Assembly: GCF_034653355.1 (NCBI RefSeq)
Contig: NZ_JAYEER010000004.1
Coordinates: 868,001 to 932,000, forward strand
DNA: 64,000 bases
Origin: Nitrospirillum sp034653355
GTDB lineage: Bacteria > Pseudomonadota > Alphaproteobacteria > Azospirillales > Azospirillaceae
Direction of reading: 5' to 3'
A program made the position numbers and the translations under genes. Every line of letters begins with the position of its first letter. The stretch's first letter is position 1. Under the pieces are notes generated by a model. It saw only the letters and a list, made by a program, of their open reading frames with translations, was not told the DNA's origin and did no database searches. Below, one piece after another: positions 1 to 9,119 of the stretch.

Positions 1-559
1 AACGCTGCGGCCTGTCATTGCCTATTCCCCCATTGTGATTGCGGTCTCCCCCACCGGAGACTGTTTATTAAAAATTTTATTAACATTGTCGCGGATACTC
101 GTGAAATGTCGACGCTAACCTGTTAACGGCCGATTTGCCCCGTGGCCAGGTAATAGATCGCCAGTTCTATTGCGACAATCCTATGGGAAAGTGGCCCCGA
201 ACGCCATGTTTCTGTTGCGGCATGTCTGAAAACGGGTCACAGTCTGTCACATCGTGAGGTGGATCGTTTGGCCACCTGGGAAGATCGCACGTCGCCGAGG
301 GGGTACCACGGCGGAAATGGGGTTCCCGGGGAAAAAAGGTTAGGCTGCCCCATTTTGGCCGTGTTCGGATGGTCATGATGGCGAAGGTGTCGCTAACCAG
401 TCAGGGTCACGCGTTCATCGAAAGTGTCGGTCCGGGGGCCAAAGGTGCCGGAACCGGCGGACGATCGTCAGGGGACCTGCCACGCAGGCGCCCCATGCCG
501 GATGAAGCGTTTTGGATGGCCTGGGCCGGAAGTGGCCGGACTCGAACGTGGGGTTTCAG
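1..559. other. Intergenic region upstream of the response regulator
   Basis: I see no convincing gene here. Positions 61-100 are strikingly AT-rich for this genome and contain two TTAA tetramers at 68-71 and 80-83. The rest is GC-rich and probably holds the promoter and leader of the regulator that starts near 560. Confidence 0.5.
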
Positions 560-1360
560 ATGATGAGCATGACCGCGCGTTTTCCCGGGACTGTCAGCAG
601 TCTAGCCGAGGATGGTTTGGAAAACGGAATTGCCGGTGTGGGCGCTTCGCCCCGCCATCGCACTTTTCTTGTCGTGGATGGCCAGGCCCTGGTGCGCCGT
701 GGCGCCGCCTTGATGTTGACCTCCCAGTTCCCGGGGGCGTCTGCGCTTGAGGCCGGCACCGTGGAGGAAGCGCTGGCGCAGGCCATGTCCGCGCCGGGGA
801 TCGATCTCGTCCTGCTGGACCTGGACAGCCTGTCCGGCAGCCGGGTCGAGGCGATCGCCCAGCTGACGTCCGCCCTGGGCTCCGTGCCCGTGGTGGCGGT
901 GTCCGCCGTGCAGGAGGGCGATGAGGTCATCGCCTCCATCCGCGCCGGCGCCCGTGCCTATGTGCTGAAGACCGGCCCCACAGAGGTGCTGGAACGCACG
1001 CTGACCCTAATCCTGTCGGGGGAGAATTACGTGGCCATGCCGCGCCAGGCGCTGACCGCCGCCTTGGCGGGGGTGCGTGGCGCCTCGGGTCCCGCCATGG
1101 GCCAGGCGCCCGCCGGCCGCGAGGCCGCGCTGGCCGACCGCTTGACGGAGCGCCAGCAGGATATCTTCCGCCTGATCCTGGCCGGCTGCTCCAACAAGGA
1201 AATCGCCCGCGAACTCGGCGTGCTGGAAGGCACGGTCAAGGTTCATGTCCGCGCGGTGATGCAGAAGCTGGGCGCCAAGAACCGCACGCAGGTGGCCGTT
1301 GCCGCCGCGCGCAGTGGCTTCGGCAGCATGGCCTTCATGGCCGGCACGCTGACCAACTGA
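560..1360 (+). CDS. LuxR/NarL-type response regulator
   Basis: The product is a two-component transcription regulator of about 266 residues. A receiver-like domain spans roughly residues 35-150, with phosphoacceptor candidate D87 in the LVLLDLD stretch. A LuxR-type helix-turn-helix follows at about residues 197-257, starting LTERQQDIF and containing the SNKEIARELGV recognition region. The acidic pocket is atypical: the usual Asp-Asp pair reads D40-G41 (VVDGQALVRRG), so phosphorylation may be weak or absent. I prefer the ATG at 560, which follows a GGGG tract, over an upstream TTG at 512. It lies convergent to a CheZ-like gene. No partner kinase is adjacent, so the target genes are unknown. 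Confidence 0.8.
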   Translation: MMSMTARFPGTVSSLAEDGLENGIAGVGASPRHRTFLVVDGQALVRRGAALMLTSQFPGASALEAGTVEEALAQAMSAPGIDLVLLDLDSLSGSRVEAIAQLTSALGSVPVVAVSAVQEGDEVIASIRAGARAYVLKTGPTEVLERTLTLILSGENYVAMPRQALTAALAGVRGASGPAMGQAPAGREAALADRLTERQQDIFRLILAGCSNKEIARELGVLEGTVKVHVRAVMQKLGAKNRTQVAVAAARSGFGSMAFMAGTLTN

Positions 1361-1576
1361 GACATCGACGGTATGGTTCCGGCCCCACGGGGACCGGTGC
1401 ACGGTGCAGGGGCCTTCGGGCCCCTGTTGCCGTTTTAGGGGCACGCACCGCGTGCTCGCGCGCTGCGGAAGAAAGATAACAAAGATAACAGAGCATTCCA
1501 CGGCAGGAGCGTTGGCTCATGCCGGTGTAGGACGAGACTGCGTCCGCCGGAGCTTCGCGGACAGCGTGGCGAAGTG

Positions 1577-1631
1577 TGGAACGAGGACGCGCCAGGCCGG
1601 TGGATGCCGGCCCCCGCGTCCGAGGGAGACT
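1577..1631. repeat. Dispersed intergenic repeat, copy 1
   Basis: This stretch aligns with 35649-35703, sharing the core GCCGGYGGATGCCGGC followed by a CGTCYGAGGG box. Both copies lie in intergenic DNA next to AT-rich tracts. It looks like a dispersed, imperfectly palindromic repeat family. The rest of 1361-1637 holds no gene I can recognise. Confidence 0.45.
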
Positions 1632-1637
1632 CAATAA

Positions 1638-2390
1638 TCAATCAAACAGCGCGTCGATGTCCGCTTGGGAGATGGTCTGGCCGCCGTCCTTGACGGGGCC
1701 GTGCAACTCCAGACCCTCGTCATGCTTATGGATGGACGGGGGCAGGGGCATGGTTTCGAACTCCTTGGTGTTCCAGACCGACATCATGGCCTCGACCCGC
1801 TCTTCGATGAAGCTCAGGGCCTGGACCACCTTGGTGATTCGCTGGCCGGTGAGGTCCTGGAAATTGCAGGCTTCGAAAATGCGCAGGGTGACTTCGTTCA
1901 GGTCCTTGAGGCGGGAGTTCTGGTAGCCCTCCGGCAACTGCGAGCGGACCTCGTTGGCGATGTCATCGATCTCTTCCGCCGCCTGGATGATGCTGTTGGT
2001 GGCGGCCTCGGTGGAGGCGACGACGGCGGTCAGCTGCTGGCTCGCCTCCATGAAGGTGTCGTCCTTGGCCAGCGGGTGGCGCAGCGCCGCCATCTCCAGC
2101 TTGGTCGCCTTGATGCGGCCGGCGATGTCGGCGATCTCCACATGGATCGCCTCGATCTGGGTGTGGTCGGTGTTCAGGAAGCGGTCCAGCTTCTGGCCCA
2201 GGTGCTGGATGGCCTCCATCACCTCCGACGTGTCCAGGCGAATCTCCTGCGCCGGGGTCAGGGGGGCCAGGGCGGCCGGGTTCAGCGGGGTGGCCGACAG
2301 CGACAGGGCGTCAACGGTGCCGGGTTGGTCCTGCGCCCGCCGCTGCCGTTGAATTTCCGCCATGAAAGGCCGCTGACCGTTCTGCGCCAT
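1638..2390 (-). CDS. CheZ-like chemotaxis phosphatase (copy 1)
   Basis: This is a mostly helical protein of about 250 residues related to CheZ, which dephosphorylates CheY-P and so resets flagellar switching. The diagnostic block is ACNFQDLTGQRITKV, where the Asp and Gln match the catalytic D143 and Q147 of E. coli CheZ. The extreme C-terminus reads ISQADIDALFD, a CheY-docking-like tail that resembles the N-terminus of FliM. I chose the ATG at 2390 because AAGGG sits 9 bases upstream; GTG at 2420 is an alternative. A second CheZ-like gene lies at 19949-20611. Identification rests on the catalytic block and tail; overall similarity to enteric CheZ is low. Confidence 0.75.
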   Translation of the reverse strand: MAQNGQRPFMAEIQRQRRAQDQPGTVDALSLSATPLNPAALAPLTPAQEIRLDTSEVMEAIQHLGQKLDRFLNTDHTQIEAIHVEIADIAGRIKATKLEMAALRHPLAKDDTFMEASQQLTAVVASTEAATNSIIQAAEEIDDIANEVRSQLPEGYQNSRLKDLNEVTLRIFEACNFQDLTGQRITKVVQALSFIEERVEAMMSVWNTKEFETMPLPPSIHKHDEGLELHGPVKDGGQTISQADIDALFD

Positions 2391-2460
2391 CCGCTCGATC
2401 CCTTTTCCCCGTCGCATCACTGATGCCGCTCACAGCGAACCTAACCGAAAGGCTATGCCC

Positions 2461-3345
2461 TTAGGCGGTACTTTCGCCGGCGACCCATTCAACATGGGCG
2501 ATACCCTGGGCGAAGCCAAGGGCCTCATGAAGGGACGGCAACATTTGCCGCAAAGTTTCATCCAATTGCCAAGGCGGGTTGACCAAAATCATGCCGGAGC
2601 CGTTCAGGCGGTCCACGCGGGCGTCATCGTTCCAGGTCAATTCGGCCGCCAGGATCCTCGGGATGCCGCTGTCCTCCAGCCGTTGGTGCAGGCGCCAACC
2701 GGTGGCGCGGTCCTTGATGGGGTACCATAGGGCGTAGATGCCGGTGGGCCAGCGGCCGTGGGCCAGGGCCAGGCCGGCAACCAGGCGGTCGAAATCGTCC
2801 GCCGCTTCGAAGGGGGGGTCGATTAGCACCAGGCCGCGCTTTTCCTTGGGCGGCAGGTGGGCCTTCAGCGCCGTCCAGCCGTCCATGTGGTGCACCGCCA
2901 CCTGCCGATCACCCCGAAACACCCCCTTCAGGGTCCGCGCGTCCTCCGGGTGCAGTTCCGCCAGGATCAGGCGATCATTTTCCCGCAGGAAGGTGCGTGC
3001 CAGACAGGGGGAGCCGGGATAGTTGGTGATGGCGCCCAAAGGCTGCCCGGGGGCCCGGCCAGCGGCGATGCGCACGGCGTCCAGGTAGGGGGCCAGCGCC
3101 TCCGCCGCGGGCGCGCTCAGGGCGCCCGCCTCGGCGACCTGCAGCAGCCGCTGTATGCCCAGGGCGGCCTCACTCGTGCGAGTGGCCTCGTCCCCCGTCA
3201 GATCATAGCGGCCGATGCCTGCATGGGTGTCCAGCACGGCGAAGGGGGTGGTCTTGGCAGTCAGCCGGGTCATCAGCAGCGCCAGGATGGCATGCTTCAT
3301 GACATCAGCCGGATTGCCGGCATGGAAAGCGTGGCGGTAGTTCAT
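2461..3345 (-). CDS. rlmJ: 23S rRNA (adenine(2030)-N(6))-methyltransferase RlmJ
   Basis: The product methylates the N6 of A2030 in 23S rRNA using S-adenosylmethionine. The protein starts with the family signature MNYRHAFHAGNPADVMKH. Further motifs are VLDTHAGIG (residues 37-45), YPGSP (109-113) and the catalytic DPPF (176-179) of N6-adenine methyltransferases. At 294 residues it is close to the roughly 280 of the E. coli enzyme. An upstream ATG at 3366 would add seven residues, but the conserved N-terminus supports 3345. It sits upstream of the CheZ-like gene on the same strand with a gap of about 70 bases, so co-transcription is possible. Confidence 0.9.
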   Translation of the reverse strand: MNYRHAFHAGNPADVMKHAILALLMTRLTAKTTPFAVLDTHAGIGRYDLTGDEATRTSEAALGIQRLLQVAEAGALSAPAAEALAPYLDAVRIAAGRAPGQPLGAITNYPGSPCLARTFLRENDRLILAELHPEDARTLKGVFRGDRQVAVHHMDGWTALKAHLPPKEKRGLVLIDPPFEAADDFDRLVAGLALAHGRWPTGIYALWYPIKDRATGWRLHQRLEDSGIPRILAAELTWNDDARVDRLNGSGMILVNPPWQLDETLRQMLPSLHEALGFAQGIAHVEWVAGESTA

Positions 3346-3412
3346 GGGGGCGGAGCATGCCAGCAAAACACGGCCAGCGACAATCGCCGCTGTCGCGACC
3401 CAGAAAAGCGAA

Positions 3413-3434
3413 AGGCCGCCCGGCGGGGCGGCCT
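3413..3434 (-). terminator. Intrinsic terminator after the transglycosylase gene
   Basis: A perfect 9-bp stem (AGGCCGCCC with GGGCGGCCT) has a four-base loop. On the minus strand it is followed by a T-rich tail (TTTCGCTTTT). It lies just downstream of the stop codon at 3464. Confidence 0.7.
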
Positions 3435-3463
3435 GTTCAGCGGAGCGATGGGATGGGGCGGGA

Positions 3464-4171
3464 TCAGCCCACCGGTTCGGTCGTGGCGCTCTCGTAGACG
3501 CGGCGGGTGCGCGGGGTCACGGCCGTGCTTTCCTCGTCACTGCAGCCGTTGCCATCGATCAGCGAGGCGTTGACGGAGTTCAGGCTGACCAGATTGCTGC
3601 GCACCTTGCAGGCATAGGCGTGCGCGGTCTTGCCGCTGCCGCCGTTGTAACGGGCGACGGCGGCGGCCCAACTGCCGGCGGTGGCGCGCAGGCGGGCCAG
3701 CATGCGGGCCGCGTATTGGACGTTTTCCTTGGGATCGACGATCTTTTCCACCGGGTGGAACGCGGCCTTGTGGTCGGACAGCGACAGCTGCATGCAGCCG
3801 GCGGTCACGTTCTGGCGCAGGTTACCCTTGGGATCGCGCAGGTATTTGGCGGCGGCCGTCGGCGTCGACACGAAATGGGCGGTGCCCTTCACGTTGACGG
3901 CGTAGGCCTCCGACGAAATGGACTGGCCACTTTCCACCAGGGCCACGGCCAGCAGCAGGCCGGAGGGCACCCCCGCTTCCTTTTCAGCCTGCAGGATGTG
4001 ATCCAGGCAAGCGGCGTGGGCGGCGGGCGCCACAGTGAGAACGCCCAGGCTGAGGAACAGCCCGGCGATGGCGGTCTTGAAGAAGCGGACGGTGGAGATG
4101 TGGCTGCCTGCGAACTCGGATTCGGACTCCCGGCCTAGAAGGGCGTCGCTCCGGCGGCGCGCGATCTGCAT
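3464..4171 (-). CDS. Secreted lytic transglycosylase-like (SLT) protein
   Basis: This is a predicted periplasmic peptidoglycan lytic transglycosylase of 235 residues. A long positively charged N-terminus leads into a hydrophobic signal segment (about residues 28-49) ending APAAHA. The SLT fold follows, with catalytic Glu candidate E80 in VALVESG, a GCMQL motif in place of the usual GLMQ, and the ARYNGG substrate-binding motif. The ATG at 4171 has an excellent GGAGGA site, which fixes the start; longer starts to 4255 lack this. Two Cys pairs may form disulfides. It lies upstream of rlmJ but is separated from it by a terminator. The unusually long region before the signal sequence is odd. Confidence 0.75.
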   Translation of the reverse strand: MQIARRRSDALLGRESESEFAGSHISTVRFFKTAIAGLFLSLGVLTVAPAAHAACLDHILQAEKEAGVPSGLLLAVALVESGQSISSEAYAVNVKGTAHFVSTPTAAAKYLRDPKGNLRQNVTAGCMQLSLSDHKAAFHPVEKIVDPKENVQYAARMLARLRATAGSWAAAVARYNGGSGKTAHAYACKVRSNLVSLNSVNASLIDGNGCSDEESTAVTPRTRRVYESATTEPVG

Positions 4172-4638
4172 GAGAGTCCTCCATCTATCGTCACTGGCGT
4201 CGACGACCTCGCGTCGCGACATCCATCTGGCGTCTGTGCTGGTTCCCCAAAGCACATCCCCGCTCGCGGGCGGGGTATTCCATCAGATCACCGATACTCA
4301 GTGCGGTGACCGCTCCCTAACCGAATGGGTCGAACTGCCGCTGCCGTCTGTCCGTAAGGCCTATATCCATGCAACGGCCGCATAGCAATTACAGACAAAA
4401 CGCAGCAGGTCAATAAAAAATATGACCGGAGTGTGGCAACGGCGCCACGCTACGCCCCTGTCAGCGGGGGCACCATGCCCCATGCCGGCCGGGATTCCAA
4501 GCCCTTAGCGTGCGTCATGTTGCCCCCGTGTGAACTGCGGCACCCGCTACGAATAGCGCGACGGCCCCGGTTGCCCCCCAGGAATGGAGGGGCCATAAGG
4601 GGCTCTCAAACCCCGTTCCCTGGAACCCGAGTCCGACC
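4172..4638. other. Divergent intergenic region
   Basis: These 467 bases separate the transglycosylase gene (minus) from the TPR-methyltransferase gene (plus). Positions 4380-4435 are AT-rich compared with the surroundings. I see no ORF with family resemblance, no tRNA and no strong hairpin. Promoters for both genes presumably lie here. Confidence 0.4.
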
Positions 4639-5967
4639 ATGACCTCCGACAGCGTTGCCGATTATGAACAGCGGATGGCCCAGGCCTATGACGCCCTGGA
4701 CGCGGGGGATGAGGCGGTGGCGGAGACGGCGCTGACGGCGGCCGTGGCCCTGTTGCCCGAGGCCGCGGAGGCGCGGGGTGCCTTGGGCGCGCTGCTTCGC
4801 CGCCAGGGCCGGTTCACCGCCGCCGCCGCCCAGTTCGCCGCGGCGGCCGGAGCGGAGCCTGAGCGGACGTCCTGGGCGCTGGGGCAGGCGGCCTGCCTGG
4901 CCGATGCCGGCGACAATGAGGCCGCCTGGGGCTTGGTGGCGTCCGCGCTGGCGCGCCGGGCCGATGACGCCGCGGGGCACCGCCTGGCCGCCCGGCTGCA
5001 ACTGGCGCGGGGGGAGACGGCGGCGGCGCTGGTCCACGCGCGTGAGGCCCGTTTCCTGGCGCCGCATGACCTGGAGGGGGCCGCCGAAGTGGGGCAGGTG
5101 CTGGTGGACGCCGGCGACCCGCTGGCGGCGGCGGAGATGCTGGAGCCGCTGCTGGCCCATGCCCACCCCGCCGACCCCGCCCGCGCGATGGCGCTGGTGC
5201 TGCAGGGCCGCGCCTGGGCCGCCCTGGCGGAAGGTGGGAAGGCGGCGCGCTGCTGGCGCCGGGCGCTGGAAGCCGATCCGGACGACCTTGGCGGTGCCGC
5301 CCGCCTGCTGGCGGCCCTGGAGGCGGCGACGGCCGCGGGCGGTGCCGACCTGACGCCCACCTATGTAAAGGCGCTGTTCGACCGCTACGCCGACCGTTTC
5401 GACACCGACCTGACGCGGAAGCTGCGCTACCAGGCGCCGCGATTGCTGCGCCAAGCGCTGGACGCCGTGGGGGTGGGCGCGGACCTGGACATCCTGGACA
5501 TCGGCTGCGGCACGGGCCTGGGGGGCGTGGAGGTCAAGCCGCTGGCCCGGTTCCTGGCCGGCGTCGACCTGTCGCCGCGCATGGTGGAGCATGCCCGCGC
5601 CCGTGGTCTGTATGACCGGTTGTGGGACGCCGACCTGATGCGCGCCCTGGCGGAGGCGCCGGGTACCTGGGATTTGGTGCTGGCGGCCGACGTGCTGGTC
5701 TACCTGGGCGATCTGGCGCCGGTGTTCCAGGCGGCGGCCATGGCGCTGAAGCCCGGCGGCCGCTTCGCCGCCACGGTGGAGCGCTGGACGGGCGAGGGTC
5801 CCTATGCCCTGCGCGAAAGCCGCCGCTACGCCCATGCGCGGGAGCATCTGCTGGCGGCGGCCGGGGCGGCGGGCCTGGCGGTCGAGCATTTGGCCTCGGT
5901 GGCGCCGCGCTGGGAGAAAAACCGGCCGGTGGACGGCCTGCTGTTCATCCTACGCAAAGGGCCCTGA
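4639..5967 (+). CDS. TPR-repeat class I SAM-dependent methyltransferase
   Basis: The protein has 442 residues and two parts. Roughly residues 1-235 are Ala-rich tandem helices of TPR type. Residues 240-440 form a class I methyltransferase fold with motif I ILDIGCGTG at 285-293, an acidic VDLS after strand 2, and a final beta-hairpin (VDGLLFILRK). The AlaX2FDRYADRFD-like stretch just before motif I is typical of TPR-methyltransferases in alphaproteobacteria. The substrate is unknown, probably a protein or small molecule. It stands alone on the plus strand, and nothing nearby suggests a pathway. Confidence 0.75.
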   Translation: MTSDSVADYEQRMAQAYDALDAGDEAVAETALTAAVALLPEAAEARGALGALLRRQGRFTAAAAQFAAAAGAEPERTSWALGQAACLADAGDNEAAWGLVASALARRADDAAGHRLAARLQLARGETAAALVHAREARFLAPHDLEGAAEVGQVLVDAGDPLAAAEMLEPLLAHAHPADPARAMALVLQGRAWAALAEGGKAARCWRRALEADPDDLGGAARLLAALEAATAAGGADLTPTYVKALFDRYADRFDTDLTRKLRYQAPRLLRQALDAVGVGADLDILDIGCGTGLGGVEVKPLARFLAGVDLSPRMVEHARARGLYDRLWDADLMRALAEAPGTWDLVLAADVLVYLGDLAPVFQAAAMALKPGGRFAATVERWTGEGPYALRESRRYAHAREHLLAAAGAAGLAVEHLASVAPRWEKNRPVDGLLFILRKGP

Positions 5968-6067
5968 TGCGAGTGGCATTCGATCGTGACAGTTCAAATG
6001 CGCCTCCCGTGCCGGACCCAGCATCGCTAAAGGGCATGAAACCCTGTCCCGTGCCCTCTTGGTCCGG

Positions 6068-6793
6068 TCAGAGCAGCAAGGCCAGCAGGAGGGGCACCAG
6101 CAGGGCGGTGATGAGGCCGTTCAGGGCCATGGCGATGCCGGCGAAGCTGCCGGCCAGGGGGCTCATGGTGTAGGAGATGGCTGTGCCCACGCCGTGGGCG
6201 GCCATGCCCATGGACAGGCCCTTGGCCCGGTCGTCGCGGATCTTCAGCCAGCGCAGCAGCAAGGGGCCGAACACCGCGCCGATGATGCCGGTCACCATGA
6301 CCATGGCGGCGGTCAGCGACGGGATGCCGCCGATGCTTTCCGAAATGCCCATGGCGATGGGGGTGGTGACCGACTTGGGCGCCAGCGACAGCACGGTTTC
6401 CCGATCCGCTCCCAGCACATGGGCGACGAAGACGGCCGAGGCGGCGGCGGTGATGGAGCCCGCGACCATGGCGATGGCCAGAGGCAGGGCGCCCCGGCGC
6501 ACGTCGGCACGGTGGCGCCACAGCGGTACGGCCAGGGCCACCGTCGCGGGGCCCAGCAGGAAATGGATGAACTGCGCGCCATTGAAATAAGTGGGATAGG
6601 GCGTGTCCGTGACCACCAGCAGGATGACCAGGAACAGCGCCGCCAGCGCCACCGGGTTGGCGAAGGGGTTGCGGTTGGTGCGGGTGTAGATCCGCACACC
6701 GACCAGGTAGGCCACCAGTGTCGCCGCCAGCCACAGCAGCGGGCTGGCCGACAGGTAGACCCAGATGTCGCCCAGGCCCTTTTTGCTCATCAT
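6068..6793 (-). CDS. LrgB/CidB family membrane protein
   Basis: This is a 241-residue polytopic inner-membrane protein of the LrgB family, which works with LrgA/CidA partners in holin-like control of murein hydrolase activity or in export of small organic acids. Family signatures are present: FLLGPATVALAVPLW, the KSVTTPIAMGISESIGG stretch and HGVGTAISY. Its start overlaps the stop of the upstream lrgA-like gene by four bases (ATGA), so the pair is translationally coupled. No LytTR-type regulator is adjacent. Confidence 0.88.
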   Translation of the reverse strand: MMSKKGLGDIWVYLSASPLLWLAATLVAYLVGVRIYTRTNRNPFANPVALAALFLVILLVVTDTPYPTYFNGAQFIHFLLGPATVALAVPLWRHRADVRRGALPLAIAMVAGSITAAASAVFVAHVLGADRETVLSLAPKSVTTPIAMGISESIGGIPSLTAAMVMVTGIIGAVFGPLLLRWLKIRDDRAKGLSMGMAAHGVGTAISYTMSPLAGSFAGIAMALNGLITALLVPLLLALLL

Positions 6794-7242
6794 GGGGCAC
6801 CCCCCGTGCCGGTGGTGGCGCCTTTCTCCGTATCGGTATCGAAAGGATCATGGCTGGCGGCCACGTCTGTCGGCACCGGGCCCTTGCCGCCGAAGCGCCT
6901 GTCGGCCCACAGGAAAGCATAGGCGGTGACGGCTATGGTCAGGACGGAACTGGCGAACAGCGCCAGCACGATGGCCGGCCCCTGGGCCATGAAGCGCTGG
7001 CCATGCTGCACGATGCCCACGGCCGCCGGCACGAACAGCAGCGACAGGTTGCTGAGAATGACGTCGGCGGTGGTGCCCATGGTCTGGGTCGGGCCGCCGC
7101 GCCAGGCGAACCAGGCGACCAGCAGCAGCAGGCCCAGCACGGGCCCCGGGACGGGCAGGCGCAGGCCATGCACCACGATTTCCCCGATGAGCTGGCAGAC
7201 CACCAGCATGGCAAGGGCGCCGACCATGGCGAACTCCGTCAT
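6790..7242 (-). CDS. CidA/LrgA family holin-like protein
   Basis: This small membrane protein of about 150 residues has four predicted transmembrane segments and the family sequence PGPVLGLLLL, followed by the LSLLFVPAAVGIVQH region. It ends in a charged cytoplasmic tail rich in Asp and Thr. The ATG at 7242 gives the canonical length; an upstream in-frame start would add a non-hydrophobic leader not seen in the family. It is the first gene of the lrgA-lrgB pair. Function is assigned by family; whether it forms pores or transports metabolites here is unknown. Confidence 0.85.
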   Translation of the reverse strand: MTEFAMVGALAMLVVCQLIGEIVVHGLRLPVPGPVLGLLLLVAWFAWRGGPTQTMGTTADVILSNLSLLFVPAAVGIVQHGQRFMAQGPAIVLALFASSVLTIAVTAYAFLWADRRFGGKGPVPTDVAASHDPFDTDTEKGATTGTGGAP

Positions 7243-7380
7243 GTGAGGCGGCCCCCGGCGGCGGAAAGCCTTGGGACGCCTGACGCGGTGGGTTTGGTGG
7301 ATGTGGATTATCGCGACGCCAAGCTGACCCTGCGCGCCACCGGGGTCAACCGGCATGGGCGCAGGCGTGGCCCGCGATTT

Positions 7381-8514
7381 CTACCGGCCGTCGCCGATAT
7401 CGGGGCCAGTATCGGCAAAACCCGCCGGCAGGACGGCCGGCCGCGCCTCTTGCGTCGTCAGTTCCAGGCCCCGGGCGCCCAGCCGCGCCTCCAGCCAGCG
7501 GCCATCCGTGGCCAGGGTGGGCAGCAGGCGGCAGGCTTCCTCCGTCGCTGGCGGCGCGCCGGGACGCAGGTGCACAATCTCCATGGCGGCGGCATCGCGG
7601 AGGCGGTCCAGCGCCGGTCTCAGGGTCTCCCCGGCGCCGCTGCCGGGACGCAAGCGGGCCAGGTGGGCGCGCCAGCCGGTGATGGGGGCGCGGGGGCCGC
7701 GTGTCAGCACCAAAGCCGCGCGGCAGCCGCGCAACCGGTCCAGCCGCTCCGTCAGCATATCCGGGTCGGCGGCGGCATCCAACGCCAGCACGCCCAGGCG
7801 GTTCAGCGTCAGGCCCTGCACCAGGTCGTTAGCGCCGGCCCAGGCGTTTTCCGCCTTGTCCTCCGCCCCCAACCCTTGGGCCAGCAGGCGGTGCAGGGCG
7901 CGGGGCCCGGCCGCCTTGCCATGGTGCGTCCCCGGGCCGGTCCAGGCCGCCAGGTGGGGCACGCTGGCCATCAGGGCGCGGCGTTCCGCCTGGGCGGGGC
8001 CGGCCAGCGTGCCGTTCGGCGCCAGGCCGAGCGGCACCACGCCACTGAGCACGAACAGGTGGAAGGGCTGCACCCGGTGGCGGGAAAGCAGGGCCGACCA
8101 GGCGGAAGGGCCAGAGGTCGAAGCGCCAGAGGATGAAGAGGCAAACGGGGCGTCGCCGCCAACATCGGCCAGCGCCACGCGTGGCGGCACCGCCATGCCG
8201 GGCACGGCGAAGGACCAGGGCGTGCCGAGGTCCAGGAAGCCATAGTCCGCCCGCCCATCCTGCGCGCCCCGGGGTACGGCGAAGTCGTAACGCCAGGCGG
8301 CGCCCTTGCCCTCGGGCAGTTTGCCCAGCCAGCGGGGCGGCACGGGCAGGCCCACGCCGGCCACCGTCAGATCCGGCGGCTCTTCCTCACCGTCCGTGAC
8401 GATCACGGCGCTGACGCGCCAGCGGTCGCCCTGGCCGCCCCGGGCCAGCAGCAAGGGCCCCAGCAGCAGCGCGGGCTGGGCGGGCCGTCGGGGAGTGGAG
8501 GCGCGGCGTTTCAT
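7381..8514 (-). CDS. Hypothetical protein, possible degenerate PhoD-like protein
   Basis: This 377-residue protein has no signal peptide or membrane segment. The N-terminal third (LLGPLLLARG, then WRVSAVIVTDG, then a WRYDFAVP stretch) reminds me of the N-terminal region of PhoD-like metallophosphatases of alphaproteobacteria, as does the later WSALLSRHRVQPFHLFVLSG. At the point where that family has a metal-binding GGDQ-like motif, this protein has LSGVVPL, and no metal-ligand cluster is visible. If the resemblance is real, it is a non-catalytic relative. It could equally be an unrelated unknown. It lies between lrgA and the MarR gene on the same strand. Confidence 0.4.
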   Translation of the reverse strand: MKRRASTPRRPAQPALLLGPLLLARGGQGDRWRVSAVIVTDGEEEPPDLTVAGVGLPVPPRWLGKLPEGKGAAWRYDFAVPRGAQDGRADYGFLDLGTPWSFAVPGMAVPPRVALADVGGDAPFASSSSGASTSGPSAWSALLSRHRVQPFHLFVLSGVVPLGLAPNGTLAGPAQAERRALMASVPHLAAWTGPGTHHGKAAGPRALHRLLAQGLGAEDKAENAWAGANDLVQGLTLNRLGVLALDAAADPDMLTERLDRLRGCRAALVLTRGPRAPITGWRAHLARLRPGSGAGETLRPALDRLRDAAAMEIVHLRPGAPPATEEACRLLPTLATDGRWLEARLGARGLELTTQEARPAVLPAGFADTGPDIGDGR

Positions 8515-8575
8515 GGCGGCGGACCATGGACGACAGGGCCCGGCCGGCGCAAGGGTGTAGCGGCCCGTCTATGCC

Positions 8576-9106
8576 TTATGCCGTCCCGTCACCTGGGTGA
8601 TCGTCCCCCAGATGATCCAGGACCCGTTGGTAGAGGCTGCGGCGGGCCAGCGCGTCCTCCAGCCGGTCGAGGGCGGCAGTCACGGCCTGCGCCTCGGCAT
8701 CCAGGTCCAGCGCCGCCGCCTCCAGCGCCCGCCACAGCGGGCGCAGCCGTTCCACCAGCGCCACCCCCGCCGGGGTCAGGGCCAGGCGCCGGCGGCGCGC
8801 ATCGTCCGGATCGGCGGTGGTCTGGGCCAGGCCCGCCTTCTCCAGTGAGGCGCGCGTCTGACTGACGGAGACGTGGGTGATGCGCAGGCGGCTGGCCAAC
8901 TCCCCCACCGTCAGGGGGCCATTCAGCACCAGCTGGTTCAGCACGCCGAACCAGCGCTGCTCGAACGTGACGCCCAGGGTGTCGTAGGTACGGGTGGCGT
9001 CGCCGTCTATCGTCTCCGACAGGCGCCGCAAGCGGGCGCCCAGCGCCGCCCCGCCCAGGCGGCGGGAATAATCCTCCGGCGATGTGATCTCATCGGATGG
9101 CGGCAC
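8576..9106 (-). CDS. MarR-family transcriptional regulator
   Basis: This 176-residue winged-helix repressor-type protein has its DNA-binding core at about residues 55-115: the helix pair LTVGELASRLRITHVSVSQT is followed by the DPDDARRRRLALTPAG wing typical of MarR. It is transcribed divergently from a serine hydrolase gene. A promoter with an embedded inverted repeat lies in the short gap between them, which suggests that it controls both genes. MarR proteins usually respond to small aromatic or oxidant ligands; the ligand here is not predictable. Confidence 0.88.
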   Translation of the reverse strand: MPPSDEITSPEDYSRRLGGAALGARLRRLSETIDGDATRTYDTLGVTFEQRWFGVLNQLVLNGPLTVGELASRLRITHVSVSQTRASLEKAGLAQTTADPDDARRRRLALTPAGVALVERLRPLWRALEAAALDLDAEAQAVTAALDRLEDALARRSLYQRVLDHLGDDHPGDGTA

Positions 9107-9119
9107 GGCGACAGGTTCC

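Noticed and set aside
68..83. Pair of TTAA tetramers resembling a CtrA box
   Set aside because: The spacer is 8 bases rather than 7, and the region is simply AT-rich.
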